Origin: Psychroflexus planctonicus
GTDB lineage: Bacteria > Bacteroidota > Bacteroidia > Flavobacteriales > Flavobacteriaceae
DNA length: 64,000 nt
Assembly (NCBI RefSeq): GCF_014640195.1
Contig: NZ_BMGM01000004.1
Coordinates: 62,001-126,000, forward strand
Reading direction: 5' to 3'
The notes beneath the pieces are model-generated. The model was given only the letters and a program-made list of their open reading frames with translations, ran no database searches and was not told the origin of the DNA. Made by a program: the position numbers and the translations under genes. Positions 26,714 through 35,235 of the stretch are shown in pieces; position 1 is the stretch's first letter, and each line of letters begins with the position of its first letter.

Positions 26714-26840
26714 AAAGAAAACAAAAAAACAAAAAACAGAAAACAGAAAACAAACTACCAACTAAATACAAAAAATTAACTTTAGGCTGAGTCTTCCGAT
26801 CTAAAGTCGGGATGTATCGAAGCCAACTAACAACTATACC

Positions 26841-28124
26841 ATGAATACTAACCACACTATTGCAATTATCGGACTCGGTTACGTTGGCTTACCGCTTGCC
26901 GTTGCCTTTGCAGAAAAATACAGGGTAATTGGTTTTGATATCAACCAAGAGCGAGTAAAAGAGCTTCAAGCAGGACATGACCATACGCTAGAAGTAGAAG
27001 ATAAAGAGCTAAAAGAAGCCCTGAATAATGAAGAATTTGGGCTAAAAATTACAGCAAATTCTAAGGATTTAGCTGATGCTAACTTCTATGTAGTTACCGT
27101 ACCCACCCCAACCGACAAAAATCGCCAACCCGTTTTAACCCCTTTAACTAAAGCCAGTGAAACCATTGGCAAACAACTGAAAAAAAAGGACATTGTGGTA
27201 TACGAATCAACTGTTTACCCGGGCGTTACAGAAGAAGTATGTGTGCCTGTTCTTGAAGAAGTTTCAGGTTTAAAAATGAACACAGATTTCTATGTAGGTT
27301 ATTCACCTGAACGCATCAATCCAGGCGATAAAAAACACACGGTTACAAAAATACTTAAAGTAACATCAGGTTCAACTCCAGAAGTGGCCAAGGTAGTAGA
27401 TGATGTGTATGCTTCAGTTATAACAGCGGGTACACATCTTGCACCGAGTATTAAGGTAGCAGAAGCGGCCAAAGTAATTGAAAATTCACAAAGAGATATC
27501 AACATTGCTTTTGTGAATGAATTGTCTAAAATTTTCAGGTTATTGGGAATTGATACTGACGATGTATTAGATGCAGCAGCAACCAAATGGAATTTCACCA
27601 AATACACTCCAGGATTAGTCGGCGGACATTGCATTGGTGTAGATCCATATTACTTAGCGCAAAAAGCACTTGAAGTAGGCTATAATCCTGAAATTATTCT
27701 TTCAGGGAGAAGAATGAATGACGGTATGGGCAGATATGTGGCTAATGAAGTTATTAAATTGATGCTAAACAAAGAAGCCAAAGTAAAAAATGGAAATGCC
27801 TTGGTTTTAGGAATTACATTCAAAGAAAACTGTCCTGATACCAGAAATACAAAAGCCATTGATGTTATTGAAGAGTTAAAAAGCTACAATATGCATGTAG
27901 ATGTATGCGACCCTTGGGCTAATCCGCAAGAAGTGAAACAATTATTTGGGATTGATTTAATAAGCGATTGTAAATCCTTAAGCAAAAAATACGATACCAT
28001 TGTGTTGGCTGTATCGCATGCCGAATTCTTAAACTTAGATTTCGATGCTTTAACCGCAGACCACAATGTGATATTTGACGTGAAATCTTTTTTACCTAAA
28101 GATATTATCGACGGAAGATTATAA
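26841..28124 (+). CDS. tviB: UDP-N-acetylglucosamine 6-dehydrogenase (TviB/WbpA-like)
   Basis: UDP-sugar dehydrogenase of 427 residues, NAD-dependent, oxidising C6 of a UDP-HexNAc to the uronic acid. N-terminal Rossmann motif IGLGYVGLPLAVAFA, middle helical domain with ESTVYPGVTEE and YSPERINPGD, and the catalytic-cysteine segment GGHCIGVDPYYLAQKA (about residue 259). The C-terminal domain has GITFKENCPDTRNTK. The order tviB then a WbpP/TviC epimerase suggests UDP-GalNAcA supply. The start lies right after a heptamer stretch (ccaactaacaact). Confidence 0.92.
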   Translation: MNTNHTIAIIGLGYVGLPLAVAFAEKYRVIGFDINQERVKELQAGHDHTLEVEDKELKEALNNEEFGLKITANSKDLADANFYVVTVPTPTDKNRQPVLTPLTKASETIGKQLKKKDIVVYESTVYPGVTEEVCVPVLEEVSGLKMNTDFYVGYSPERINPGDKKHTVTKILKVTSGSTPEVAKVVDDVYASVITAGTHLAPSIKVAEAAKVIENSQRDINIAFVNELSKIFRLLGIDTDDVLDAAATKWNFTKYTPGLVGGHCIGVDPYYLAQKALEVGYNPEIILSGRRMNDGMGRYVANEVIKLMLNKEAKVKNGNALVLGITFKENCPDTRNTKAIDVIEELKSYNMHVDVCDPWANPQEVKQLFGIDLISDCKSLSKKYDTIVLAVSHAEFLNLDFDALTADHNVIFDVKSFLPKDIIDGRL

Positions 28125-28138
28125 AATGATCAGGTAAA

Positions 28139-28188
28139 TTGTCATTCCGTTTAAAATTTGTGTCAATAAATTTTATACGGAATCTCAA
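28139..28188. repeat. Hairpin repeat R4, copy 1
   Basis: TTGTCATTCCGTTTAAAATTT pairs with AAATTTTATACGGAAT (imperfect), followed by CTCA. Related copies lie at 30,211-30,253 and 31,065-31,107. The rest of the gap to 28,448 shows nothing recognisable beyond AT-rich DNA and a GGGACTAGC...GCTAGTC-like imperfect repeat near 28,365-28,420. Confidence 0.65.
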
Positions 28189-28448
28189 GACATTAACCTA
28201 ATGCTTATTTTAAGCTTTCAATCCATAAAACCAAGCCGTATATAAAAAGAAACAGGCTTTTTATAAAATCTTAAAAATTAGCATTTAAGTTTTTTTTATA
28301 AGTTCGAGATAACTGTATATTTGAGCTTGATTTAAAAAAATATCAGCTAAAGTCAAATGTAAATTGGGACTAGCTATGGCGAAGCCGTGGGAAAATTCTC
28401 CTAGTCTACGAAGGGTGAATCTAACCTAAATCTTAGATCCTACTAATC

Positions 28449-28745
28449 ATGCCTAAACGAGCACATCATTGTTACTGCGTTTACATCATGACCAACAAAC
28501 CCAAAGGAGTTTTATACATAGGAGTAACAGGAGGTATAGATGACCGAATTGAACGACACAAAGCAGGCAAAGGAAGCAAGTTTACCAAAAAATATAATTT
28601 AGATAAAGTAGTTTACATCGAAGAGTTTCAATACGTAAACGACGCCATTGCAAGAGAAAAGCAACTAAAAAGGTGGCATAGACAATGGAAAATTAATTTG
28701 ATAGAGCAAGATAACCCAAAATGGGATGACTTAAGACCAAGTTAA
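28449..28745 (+). CDS. GIY-YIG nuclease family protein (copy 1)
   Basis: A 98-residue stand-alone GIY-YIG domain of the UPF0213/URI type. The motif pair is CVYIM (GIY position) and YIGVT (YIG position), followed by the catalytic arginine region DRIERHKAG and a late EKQLKRWHRQWK. No DNA-binding domain is attached. The genomic role of such small proteins is unknown. It lies between two hairpin repeats (R4 and R5) and interrupts the tviB-wbpP gene order, which suggests insertion. Confidence 0.88.
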   Translation: MPKRAHHCYCVYIMTNKPKGVLYIGVTGGIDDRIERHKAGKGSKFTKKYNLDKVVYIEEFQYVNDAIAREKQLKRWHRQWKINLIEQDNPKWDDLRPS

Positions 28746-28760
28746 TTGGATTACGAATTC

Positions 28761-28832
28761 ATGAGATGCTGAAATAAATTCAGCATGACAGTTTTTTTTG
28801 AATTGTCACCCTGAATTTATTTCAGGGTCTCA
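28761..28832. repeat. Large inverted repeat R5
   Basis: ATGAGATGCTGAAATAAATT and its near-complement on the right (with CCTGAATTTATTTCAGG and TCTCAT) form a stem of about 30 bp with a T-rich loop. Each arm is itself an inverted repeat (GCTGAA-TTCAGC). It lies between the first GIY-YIG gene and the broken wbpP start. Confidence 0.75.
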
Positions 28833-28849
28833 TTATCACAACCTAAATC

Positions 28850-28918
28850 ATGACACAAAACAAAAACATATCAACAAATAAATTCTTAATCACCGGAGGC
28901 GCAGGGTTCACCCTGTGA
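28850..28918 (+). pseudogene. 5' remnant of a second wbpP allele
   Basis: A 22-codon frame, [20 protein letters not shown] plus TL and a stop. The first 20 codons match the start of the intact wbpP at 29,212 ([20 protein letters not shown]), with 49 of 60 nucleotides identical and the same codon register. Homology stops abruptly after the Rossmann glycine motif, just before the second GIY-YIG gene. It is a truncated relic of an epimerase allele that differs from the intact one. Confidence 0.85.
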
Positions 28919-28929
28919 AATAATGGCAA

Positions 28930-29205
28930 ATGTTAGAAAACTTCTATTATACATATGTACTAGAAAGTTTAAAAGATGGTAAAAAATATACGGGTTACAC
29001 ATCAAATTTGCCATTAAGACTTGAGCGGCATAACTCAGGTCAAGTTACTTCGACTAAATACAGAAGACCACTAAAAATAATATATTTTGAAGCATGTTTA
29101 AGCCAACAAGATGCAATAAAAAGAGAAAAATATTTAAAAACATTTTACGGTAAACAATTCATAGGCAAAAGGCTCAAGTCTTATTTCACTAGTCAAGAAG
29201 AATAA
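28930..29205 (+). CDS. GIY-YIG nuclease family protein (copy 2)
   Basis: A 91-residue GIY-YIG domain. YYTYVLES and KYTGYT are the two motif strands, with LRLERHNSGQ holding the catalytic arginine and EKYLKTFYGKQFI the C-terminal helix. It begins 12 bp after the truncated wbpP fragment and ends 6 bp before the intact wbpP start, so the gene sits precisely at a wbpP 5' boundary, flanked by the two versions of that boundary. Confidence 0.9.
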   Translation: MLENFYYTYVLESLKDGKKYTGYTSNLPLRLERHNSGQVTSTKYRRPLKIIYFEACLSQQDAIKREKYLKTFYGKQFIGKRLKSYFTSQEE

Positions 29206-29211
29206 TAATTT

Positions 29212-30198
29212 ATGACACACAATGATAATATAGCAAATAATACTTTCTTAATCACCGGAGGTGCAGGGTTCATTGGCTCCAACATCGTTGAATTTCTCCT
29301 TCAAAACAATTGCCCCAAAGTAGTGGTGCTCGATAACCTATCCAATGGCTATTACCACAACATCAAAGAATTTGAAAATCATCCGAATTTTGAATTCATA
29401 GAAGGTGATATATGTGATTTGGAAACTTGCAAGAAAGCCATGACCGGTATCGACATTGTATTGCATCAAGCAGCGCTTGGTTCAGTTCCGCGTTCTATTA
29501 ACGATCCGATTACAACCAATAAAGTCAATATCGATGGATTTCTAAATATGCTCGTGGCACAAAAAGAATCTAAAACCGTTAAACGCTTGGTGTATGCCGC
29601 TTCATCTTCCACTTATGGCGATTCAAAAGCACTTCCCAAAGTAGAAGAAAATATCGGAAAGCCGCTTTCACCTTATGCAGTAACCAAATATGTAAATGAA
29701 TTGTATGCTGATGTATTCGCAAAAACCTATGGTTCAGAAATAATTGGCTTGCGTTACTTTAATGTATTTGGACCCAAACAAAGTCCAAATGGAGCTTATG
29801 CTGCGGTAATTCCACTATTTATGCAAGCGCTAAAAGACGAAAAAGCACCCACCATGAATGGTGATGGCGAGCAAACCAGAGATTTTACTTTTGTAGAGAA
29901 CGCTATACAAGCCAACATCAAAGCAGCTTTTGCACCCAAAGAAGCCACTAACCAAGTGTATAATGTAGCCTTTGGCGAACGCATCAGTTTAAATAAGTTA
30001 TGGGAAGATTTACAAGCTATTTCAGGGATCCAACTACAAGCCAATTACGGTCCGCCACGACAAGGAGACGTCCGTGATTCCTTAGCAGACATTTCCAAAG
30101 GAAAAAAATTATTAGGATACGACCCTGAGTTTTCCGTAAAGGATGGGTTGAAAATCACGTGGGAGAAGTTCAGCTCCTCAATTCCCAAAGGGGAATAA
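29212..30198 (+). CDS. wbpP: UDP-N-acetylglucos(uron)amine C4-epimerase (WbpP/TviC-like)
   Basis: SDR-family nucleotide-sugar epimerase, 328 residues. Rossmann motif [10 protein letters not shown] (about residues 16-25), catalytic SSS-x-Y and YAVTK (Y-x3-K, about 153), and [20 protein letters not shown] typical of the WbpP/TviC group. With tviB upstream it should yield UDP-GalNAcA or UDP-GalNAc. Both ends of this gene are duplicated nearby: the 5' end at 28,850 and the 3' end at 31,005. Confidence 0.9.
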   Translation: MTHNDNIANNTFLITGGAGFIGSNIVEFLLQNNCPKVVVLDNLSNGYYHNIKEFENHPNFEFIEGDICDLETCKKAMTGIDIVLHQAALGSVPRSINDPITTNKVNIDGFLNMLVAQKESKTVKRLVYAASSSTYGDSKALPKVEENIGKPLSPYAVTKYVNELYADVFAKTYGSEIIGLRYFNVFGPKQSPNGAYAAVIPLFMQALKDEKAPTMNGDGEQTRDFTFVENAIQANIKAAFAPKEATNQVYNVAFGERISLNKLWEDLQAISGIQLQANYGPPRQGDVRDSLADISKGKKLLGYDPEFSVKDGLKITWEKFSSSIPKGE

Positions 30199-30259
30199 GC
30201 AAATTTCACCTGTCATTCCGTAAAATTTCCCAAGAAATTTATGCGGAATCTCATGAATC
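30151..30259. repeat. Direct repeat DR-TA, left copy (wbpP 3' end and R4 hairpin)
   Basis: A 109-bp segment made of the last 16 codons of wbpP and 61 bp downstream, including an R4 hairpin (TGTCATTCCG...CGGAATCTCA). It recurs at 31,005-31,113 with about five mismatches, all in the coding part. Confidence 0.9.
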
Positions 30260-30353
30260 TAAACATAAAATAATTATTGAAAATACCGCATTATGTTTTA
30301 GCATCGAGCTAGTTTATACTGAGCGAAGTCGAAGTAGAGTCGAGATGCATTTC

Positions 30354-30453
30354 AACTAAAAACCAACAATTACAAACTAATAACGACCAACGACCAACTA
30401 AAATTACCAACTAATAACTACAGGCTAATAACTACCAACTATCAACTAAAGCA
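30354..30453. repeat. Heptanucleotide array, dialect CNANNAA/TAACTAC
   Basis: About 14 degenerate 7-bp units (ccaacaa, ctaataa, cgaccaa, taataac, taccaac, tatcaac) end just before the antitoxin start at 30,461. Before it, at about 30,303-30,345, lies an interspersed CTGAGCGAAGTCGAAG word. Confidence 0.7.
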
Positions 30454-30460
30454 CAGCAAA

Positions 30461-30688
30461 ATGAATCGAGAAAAATTGATACAACAAGCTACTCAAAATT
30501 TACAGTATTTACCTGAGAGTAAACTTAAAGATGTGAGTGATTATGTTGAATACTTACTGAGTAAGCTAGATAATCAGATAGTACAGAAAAATATTGAGCA
30601 ATTAGCTACAGATGCTAAAACATTCGACTTTTTAGCTGATGACGATGACTTGTATGATGAATCAGATTTAAAAGAACGTTTTAAGTGA
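30461..30688 (+). CDS. Antitoxin-like protein (DUF2281/VapB-type)
   Basis: A 75-residue acidic protein. The N-terminal half (LPESKLKDVSDYVEYLLSKL) is the pattern of the DUF2281 family, and the C-terminus is strongly acidic (FLADDDDLYDESDLKERF), as expected for a toxin-neutralising tail. Its stop codon overlaps the GTG start of the MazF-like toxin (GTGA). It probably binds both the toxin and the promoter DNA. Family assignment is by pattern only. Confidence 0.7.
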   Translation: MNREKLIQQATQNLQYLPESKLKDVSDYVEYLLSKLDNQIVQKNIEQLATDAKTFDFLADDDDLYDESDLKERFK

Positions 30689-31005
30689 AAAAAGGAGATA
30701 TTGTACTAATCCCATTTCCATTTACTGATTTATCTGGAATTAAAAAACGACCAGCAGTAATTTTAGTGGAAGCTAAAGATGACATAACGGTAAGTTTCAT
30801 GACAACTCAATTAAAGTGGAAAACTAATCATGACATGATTATTAAACCTACAGAATTAAATGGTCTAAAAATGAATTCACTCCTCCGAGTTGGGAAAATA
30901 GTTACCTTAAATAAAAATTTAGCCATTGGGAAACTAGGAGAATTAAAACATGCGGAAATAGCAGATTTAAATAATTCCTTAATCAGTTTGCTGAAACTGA
31001 ATTAA
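30685..31005 (+). CDS. MazF/PemK-like mRNA interferase toxin
   Basis: A 106-residue toxin of the type II PemK/MazF family. MKKGDIVLIPFPFTDLSGIK and KRPAVIL are the diagnostic first strands, and NSLLRVGKIVTLNK the middle segment. The GTG start overlaps the antitoxin stop. The stop codon lies exactly at the junction with the duplicated wbpP 3' end (31,005), so the module is bounded by a direct repeat. It probably cleaves mRNA when the antitoxin is lost. Confidence 0.87.
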   Translation: MKKGDIVLIPFPFTDLSGIKKRPAVILVEAKDDITVSFMTTQLKWKTNHDMIIKPTELNGLKMNSLLRVGKIVTLNKNLAIGKLGELKHAEIADLNNSLISLLKLN

Positions 31006-31113
31006 AAATCACGTGGGAAAAGTTCAGCCCCTCAATCCACAAAGGAGAATAAGCAAATTTCACCTGTCATTCCGTAAAATTTCCCAAGAAATTTATGCGG
31101 AATCTCATGAATC
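31005..31113. repeat. Direct repeat DR-TA, right copy (wbpP 3' remnant)
   Basis: Contains the last 15-16 codons of a wbpP allele in an open frame ([15 protein letters not shown] and stop) followed by the same hairpin and flank as at 30,151. Together with the 5' remnant at 28,850 it marks both ends of a second, otherwise missing wbpP copy. Confidence 0.88.
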
Positions 31114-31320
31114 AAAGCCAGGACTTAAAGCAAACTTAATTTGAATTGTAAAAAAAATAATTCACTAAGCTAAACACCCAACTTTCCCGATAATTATCGG
31201 GACTCCCTTACTTCGGTTTAACTCAGCGCAAGCAAGGGAGAAATTAATTCAAATCTTTAAAGTTATCAGCTTAGAAATAAGATTTCCTAATTAAAATCCC
31301 CCTTCGGGGGTTTGGGGAAA
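31114..31320. other. Intergenic DNA with two short palindromes
   Basis: CCCGATAATTATCGGG (31186-31201) is a perfect 16-bp palindrome inside an ACTTTCCC...AGGGAG interspersed word. CCCCCTTCGGGGG (31298-31310) is a short strong hairpin. No gene. Confidence 0.55.
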
Positions 31321-31369
31321 CCAACTAACAGCTAAAAGCTACGAGCTAATAACTACCAACTAACAACAT
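31321..31369. repeat. Heptanucleotide array, dialect NANCTAN, wzm leader
   Basis: Seven 7-bp units (ccaacta-type: caactaa, cagctaa, aagctac, gagctaa, taactac, caactaa) end 11 bp before the wzm start codon. Confidence 0.75.
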
Positions 31370-31379
31370 TGTACAAAAG

Positions 31380-32243
31380 ATGAACAAAACAGAATCTAAG
31401 GAATGGCTTTACGAGATCAACTCAGAAAAAAGCTTATTCGATTTTAACTTTAAAGAAATATGGCGCTATAAAGACCTATTAGTGCTCTTTGTAAAACGAG
31501 ATATTGTTACCGTATACAAGCAAACCGTTTTAGGGCCATTATGGTTTTTAATTCAGCCACTTTTTACTTCAGTCATCTTTACTTTAGTATTTAATAATGT
31601 AGCCAATATACAAACCGGTACAGTGCCCAGTTTTTTGTTTAACCTGGCGGGAATCACAGCTTGGACGTATTTTAAAGAATGCCTGACAGGAACATCTAAT
31701 ACTTTTACAAAAAACGCAAGTATTTTTGGAAAGGTGTATTTTCCAAGAGTAATTATGCCCATGTCCATTACTGTTTCTAACTTATTAAAGCTCGGCATAC
31801 AGCTAAGTATTTTTATCGGGTTTTATATTTACTTCGTACTTTCAGGAAGTCCTGTGAATCCCAATGCCAACTTAGTTTTATTCCCGGCTTATGTATTTAT
31901 CATGGGAACAACAGGCTTAGGTTTGGGAATGATTCTTTCCGCTATGACCACCAAATACCGAGATTTAACCGTTTTGATAGGCTTTGGTGTGCAGCTGTTA
32001 ATGTACATCTCTGCTGTTCCTTTCCCTATGGGGGAAATTTTAGAAAAGAAACCCGAATATTTCTGGGTATTTAAATACAATCCCTTAGCACAAATTATAG
32101 AAGGCTTCCGTTATATGACCTTAGACACAGGAATGTTCACCTGGTGGGGATTCTTTTACGCACTTGGTTTTTCATTAGTGGTTTTCTTTTTGGGCTTAGG
32201 AATTTTTAATCGCACAGAAAAGAGTTTTGTAGATACGGTTTAG
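31380..32243 (+). CDS. wzm: Polysaccharide ABC transporter permease (Wzm)
   Basis: 287 residues with about six transmembrane segments, ABC-2 type. LGPLWFLIQPLFTSVIFTLVF (about residues 50-70; core GPLWFLIQP) is the family signature, and FRYMTLDTGMF precedes the last helix. With Wzt it exports a lipid-linked polysaccharide across the inner membrane. The ATPase gene lies about 900 bp downstream, separated by a heptamer array and a four-helix-bundle gene, which is an unusual split for this pair. Confidence 0.93.
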   Translation: MNKTESKEWLYEINSEKSLFDFNFKEIWRYKDLLVLFVKRDIVTVYKQTVLGPLWFLIQPLFTSVIFTLVFNNVANIQTGTVPSFLFNLAGITAWTYFKECLTGTSNTFTKNASIFGKVYFPRVIMPMSITVSNLLKLGIQLSIFIGFYIYFVLSGSPVNPNANLVLFPAYVFIMGTTGLGLGMILSAMTTKYRDLTVLIGFGVQLLMYISAVPFPMGEILEKKPEYFWVFKYNPLAQIIEGFRYMTLDTGMFTWWGFFYALGFSLVVFFLGLGIFNRTEKSFVDTV

Positions 32244-32256
32244 CAGCGAAGCTGCG

Positions 32257-32631
32257 GTTGGCAGTTCTTAGTTGTCCGTTGACAGTTGTCCGTTGACAGT
32301 TGTTCGTTGTGATTTAACCGATAACCGATAACCGAAAACAGATAACTGATAACAGATAATCTAACCGTTGACAGTTGTCCGTTGTCCGTTGTCCGTTGTC
32401 CGTTGTGAGTTAACCGAAAACAGCTAACCGATAACCAATTACAGATAATCTAATCGTTGACAGTTGTTCGTTGTCCGTTGTGAGTTAACCGAAAACAGAA
32501 AACTGATAACTGATAACAGATAATCTAACCGTTGACAGTTGACAGTTGTCCGTTGTCCGTTAACCGAAAACAGCTAACCGAAAACAGCTAACCGAAAACA
32601 GCTAACCGATAACCGAAACCCGATAACCGAA
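32257..32631. repeat. Large heptanucleotide array, dialects TTGNCNG and ATAACNG
   Basis: About 50 consecutive degenerate 7-bp units. TTGACAG/TTGTCCG blocks alternate with ATAACCG/AAAACAG/ATAACTG blocks in higher-order repeats; the junction word GATAATCTAAYCGTTGACAG occurs at 32355, 32444 and 32519. The two dialects resemble reverse complements of each other (CAACGGAC against AACCGA). The array runs to the start codon of the four-helix-bundle gene. Confidence 0.9.
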
Positions 32632-32632
32632 A

Positions 32633-33001
32633 ATGAAATCTTACAAAGACTTAGAAATTTATCAACTTGCATTTCAATATGCTATTGAAGTTCACAAGTT
32701 AACTCTGTTATTGCCTAAGTTTGAATTATACGAACAAGGGAGTCAAGTAAGAAGATCATCAAAAAGTATTAAGGATACAATTGCTGAAGGTTATGGGCGA
32801 AGAAGATATAAACAGGAATTTATTCGTTTTTTAATTTTTTCTCATGCTTCATTAATAGAGTGTAAATCACAACTTGAAATGTTAACGATATTATATTCAG
32901 ATATAAATTTTAAACAGATGATTGAAAAATACGATAATTTAGGAGCTAGAATTTATAAATTTATAGAGTATGTTGAAACAAGTTGGAAGACAAAGAAGTA
33001 G
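32633..33001 (+). CDS. Four-helix-bundle protein (23S rRNA intervening-sequence family), copy 1
   Basis: 122 residues of the S23/IVP four-helix-bundle family, related in fold to Avd proteins of diversity-generating retroelements. MKSYKDLEIYQLAFQYAIEV, RRSSKSIKDTIAEGYGRR and FLIFSHASLIECKSQLE are the characteristic segments. Function unknown; no reverse transcriptase or rRNA gene is near. The start codon directly follows a heptamer array, and the same 28-bp array word (TTGTCCGTTGTGAGTTAACC plus GAAAACAG) occurs before (32396, 32471) and after (33006) the gene. Confidence 0.88.
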   Translation: MKSYKDLEIYQLAFQYAIEVHKLTLLLPKFELYEQGSQVRRSSKSIKDTIAEGYGRRRYKQEFIRFLIFSHASLIECKSQLEMLTILYSDINFKQMIEKYDNLGARIYKFIEYVETSWKTKK

Positions 33002-33136
33002 ACAGTTGTCCGTTGTGAGTTAACCGAAAACAGATAACTGAAAACCGCCAACCGACAACCGACAACCGAAAACAGAAAACCAAAAAGAGACAACCGATAA
33101 CAGCCAACCGAAAACTGCCAACCGAAAACACAACCA
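33001..33136. repeat. Heptanucleotide array, dialect AACCGAN, wzt leader
   Basis: About 18 units (cgacaac/cgaaaac/agataac types) continue the pattern of the array before the four-helix-bundle gene. It begins at that gene's stop codon and ends about 6 bp before the wzt start. Confidence 0.88.
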
Positions 33137-33141
33137 AAAAA

Positions 33142-34410
33142 ATGAACAACATAATTCTAAAAGCCGAAAACATCTCCAAACAATACCGACTTGGTTTGGT
33201 GGGGACGGGGACAATGAGTCACGACCTGAATAGATGGTGGCACAGAGTACGTGGGAAAGAAGACCCGTATTTGAAAATTGGCGCAGAAAACGACCGCTCT
33301 AAAAAAGCTGAAAGTGACTACGTTTGGGCATTGCGCGATATTAACTTTGATGTATATGATGGAGATGTGCTAGGTATTATTGGTAAAAACGGCGCTGGTA
33401 AATCTACTTTGTTGAAGATTTTATCGCGGGTAACCACACCCACCACCGGAAGCATTAAAACCAAAGGCCGTATAGCTTCTTTGTTAGAAGTAGGTACCGG
33501 TTTTCATCCAGAATTAACAGGAAGAGAAAACATTTACCTAAACGGTGCTATTTTAGGCATGACCAAAGGTGAAATTAAAGCCAAGGAAGAAGAAATTATA
33601 GACTTCTCAGGTTGCGCCATGTATATTGATACACCTGTAAAACGCTACTCGTCAGGAATGCGTGTACGACTCGCTTTTGCGGTTGCCGCGCACCTAGAAC
33701 CTGATATTTTAGTAGTAGATGAAGTCCTAGCCGTGGGCGATGCCGAATTCCAAAAGAAAGCCATTGGGAAAATGAAAGATATTTCTGGTAACGACGGCAG
33801 AACGGTTTTGTTTGTGAGCCATAATATGGCGGCGGTGAAGAGTTTGTGTACAAGAGGTGTTGTGCTGGAGAACGGTAAAGTGGCTTTTGAAGGTGGCACG
33901 GATGAGAGTGTAAGTTTTTATTTAAGCAAAAAGGAAGAAAATAAATTAGTTAATTTTCCTATTTTGTTTGAAGGCGGGCAAATAAATTCCTTTGAAGTCT
34001 TAGATTTTATGGGTAATGAATCAAACCTTTTGTTAGGTGAAAGTTGTAAGTTTAATTTACAACTGCGTATTAAAAACCCTAAAAAGGCAAAAATAAATAT
34101 CAGATACCAAGTATTTGATAAGGAAGAGAAATTAATTACAACATTAAATGCTATGCACCTAAATGCTAATAAAGTTTTGAAAAGTGAAATACAAAATTTT
34201 GTTTGTTCAATAAACAACTTAAGATTAGCACCAGGTACCTACTCTCTCGGAATCGTGATATTAGATTTAAATTTAAGAAAATATTTTTATAAAAATAATG
34301 ACTTTTATGACTTTACTGTAGAATCTGGAGATGTTTTTAAAACTGGTAAGCTACCAAGCAAGGAAAATATAGGGGTATACCTATCTGACCAAGATTGGAA
34401 TATAGATTAG
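33142..34410 (+). CDS. wzt: Polysaccharide ABC transporter ATPase (Wzt) with C-terminal glycan-binding domain
   Basis: 422 residues. The N-terminal nucleotide-binding domain has Walker A GIIGKNGAGKSTLLKIL (about residue 78), the ABC signature YSSGMRVRLAF (about 171), Walker B DILVVDEVLAVGDAEF and a switch histidine in FVSHNM. Residues about 265-422 form a beta-sandwich extension like the Wzt C-domain that recognises the non-reducing end cap of the O-polysaccharide. This extension suggests that the exported chain carries a terminal modification, which fits the sulfotransferase and acyltransferase genes in the locus. Partner of Wzm. Confidence 0.94.
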   Translation: MNNIILKAENISKQYRLGLVGTGTMSHDLNRWWHRVRGKEDPYLKIGAENDRSKKAESDYVWALRDINFDVYDGDVLGIIGKNGAGKSTLLKILSRVTTPTTGSIKTKGRIASLLEVGTGFHPELTGRENIYLNGAILGMTKGEIKAKEEEIIDFSGCAMYIDTPVKRYSSGMRVRLAFAVAAHLEPDILVVDEVLAVGDAEFQKKAIGKMKDISGNDGRTVLFVSHNMAAVKSLCTRGVVLENGKVAFEGGTDESVSFYLSKKEENKLVNFPILFEGGQINSFEVLDFMGNESNLLLGESCKFNLQLRIKNPKKAKINIRYQVFDKEEKLITTLNAMHLNANKVLKSEIQNFVCSINNLRLAPGTYSLGIVILDLNLRKYFYKNNDFYDFTVESGDVFKTGKLPSKENIGVYLSDQDWNID

Positions 34411-34489
34411 TTTAAAATATTTTGATATTAGATACTTTAAACTAAATTATTTAAATACACTATAAATTAACAATATAATTAAGCTAAAA

Positions 34490-35206
34490 ATGCCTTACGA
34501 TAAAAAAAATAAATTTATTTTCATTCATATTCCAAAAGTTGCAGGAACAAGTATAGAGAAACATCTTGGTATATATTACAAAAATAAAAGTTTCTCAACT
34601 GAATTAGGATTCGGGAAGTTTGAAGCTAATAATATAGTTTATTCGCTTCAACATATCACATTAGCACAATTATTGGAGTTGAATTTGTTAACGAAAGCTG
34701 ATGTTAATAATTTCTTTAAATTTTGTTTTGTACGTAATCCATGGGATAGAGCTGTTTCGGGTTTCAAATGGCATAAAAAGATTAAAAATAAAAAAATTAC
34801 TTTCAGAGAATACCTATTACTTTGTAAAAAACATTTTCATACGAATCAGGATAATAGATCAATGAATTTAGAAAACTGTCATTTTTTACCACAATCTTGG
34901 TATGTTTTCGACAGAAAAAAAAGTTTGTTGGTAGATTTTGTAGGTAAATATGAAACGCTTCAAACAGATATGAATTTTGTTTTAACTAAATTAAATATGG
35001 AATTAAGTGAACTACAAAATCATAATAAAAGTAAAAAAATACCTTATTTTTTTTATTATTATGATATTAGAAATATATTTTTAGTGAAAAAAATTTACAA
35101 GGAAGATATAGTGAATTTTAAATACTTTTTTTTTAAATCAAACTCTTTAAGTCTTTTTTTTCAAAGACTATTATCTAAATATAAAAATAAAATCAAAAAC
35201 TTATAA
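34490..35206 (+). CDS. PAPS-dependent polysaccharide sulfotransferase (family 2)
   Basis: 238 residues of the sulfotransferase-2 (carbohydrate sulfotransferase) family. The 5'-phosphosulfate loop is FIHIPKVAGTSIEKHL (about residues 11-26), and the 3'-phosphate segment is CFVRNPWDRAVSGFKWH (about 82-98). It should transfer sulfate from PAPS to a sugar hydroxyl. The intact cysC/cysD/cysN/cysQ set earlier in the window could supply PAPS and remove PAP. The gene lies in very AT-rich DNA next to decayed genes. Confidence 0.88.
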   Translation: MPYDKKNKFIFIHIPKVAGTSIEKHLGIYYKNKSFSTELGFGKFEANNIVYSLQHITLAQLLELNLLTKADVNNFFKFCFVRNPWDRAVSGFKWHKKIKNKKITFREYLLLCKKHFHTNQDNRSMNLENCHFLPQSWYVFDRKKSLLVDFVGKYETLQTDMNFVLTKLNMELSELQNHNKSKKIPYFFYYYDIRNIFLVKKIYKEDIVNFKYFFFKSNSLSLFFQRLLSKYKNKIKNL

Positions 35207-35235
35207 CATTGAATTGAGATGTATAAACAAAAAAA

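Noticed and set aside
28449-29205. Homing endonuclease inside an intron or intein
   Set aside because: The GIY-YIG genes are free-standing; no group I/II intron structure or intein splice motif was recognised, and no intact gene is interrupted by them.
32257-33136. A diversity-generating retroelement, because an Avd-fold gene sits beside repeats
   Set aside because: No reverse transcriptase, no template/variable repeat pair and no target gene with a variable C-terminus are visible.
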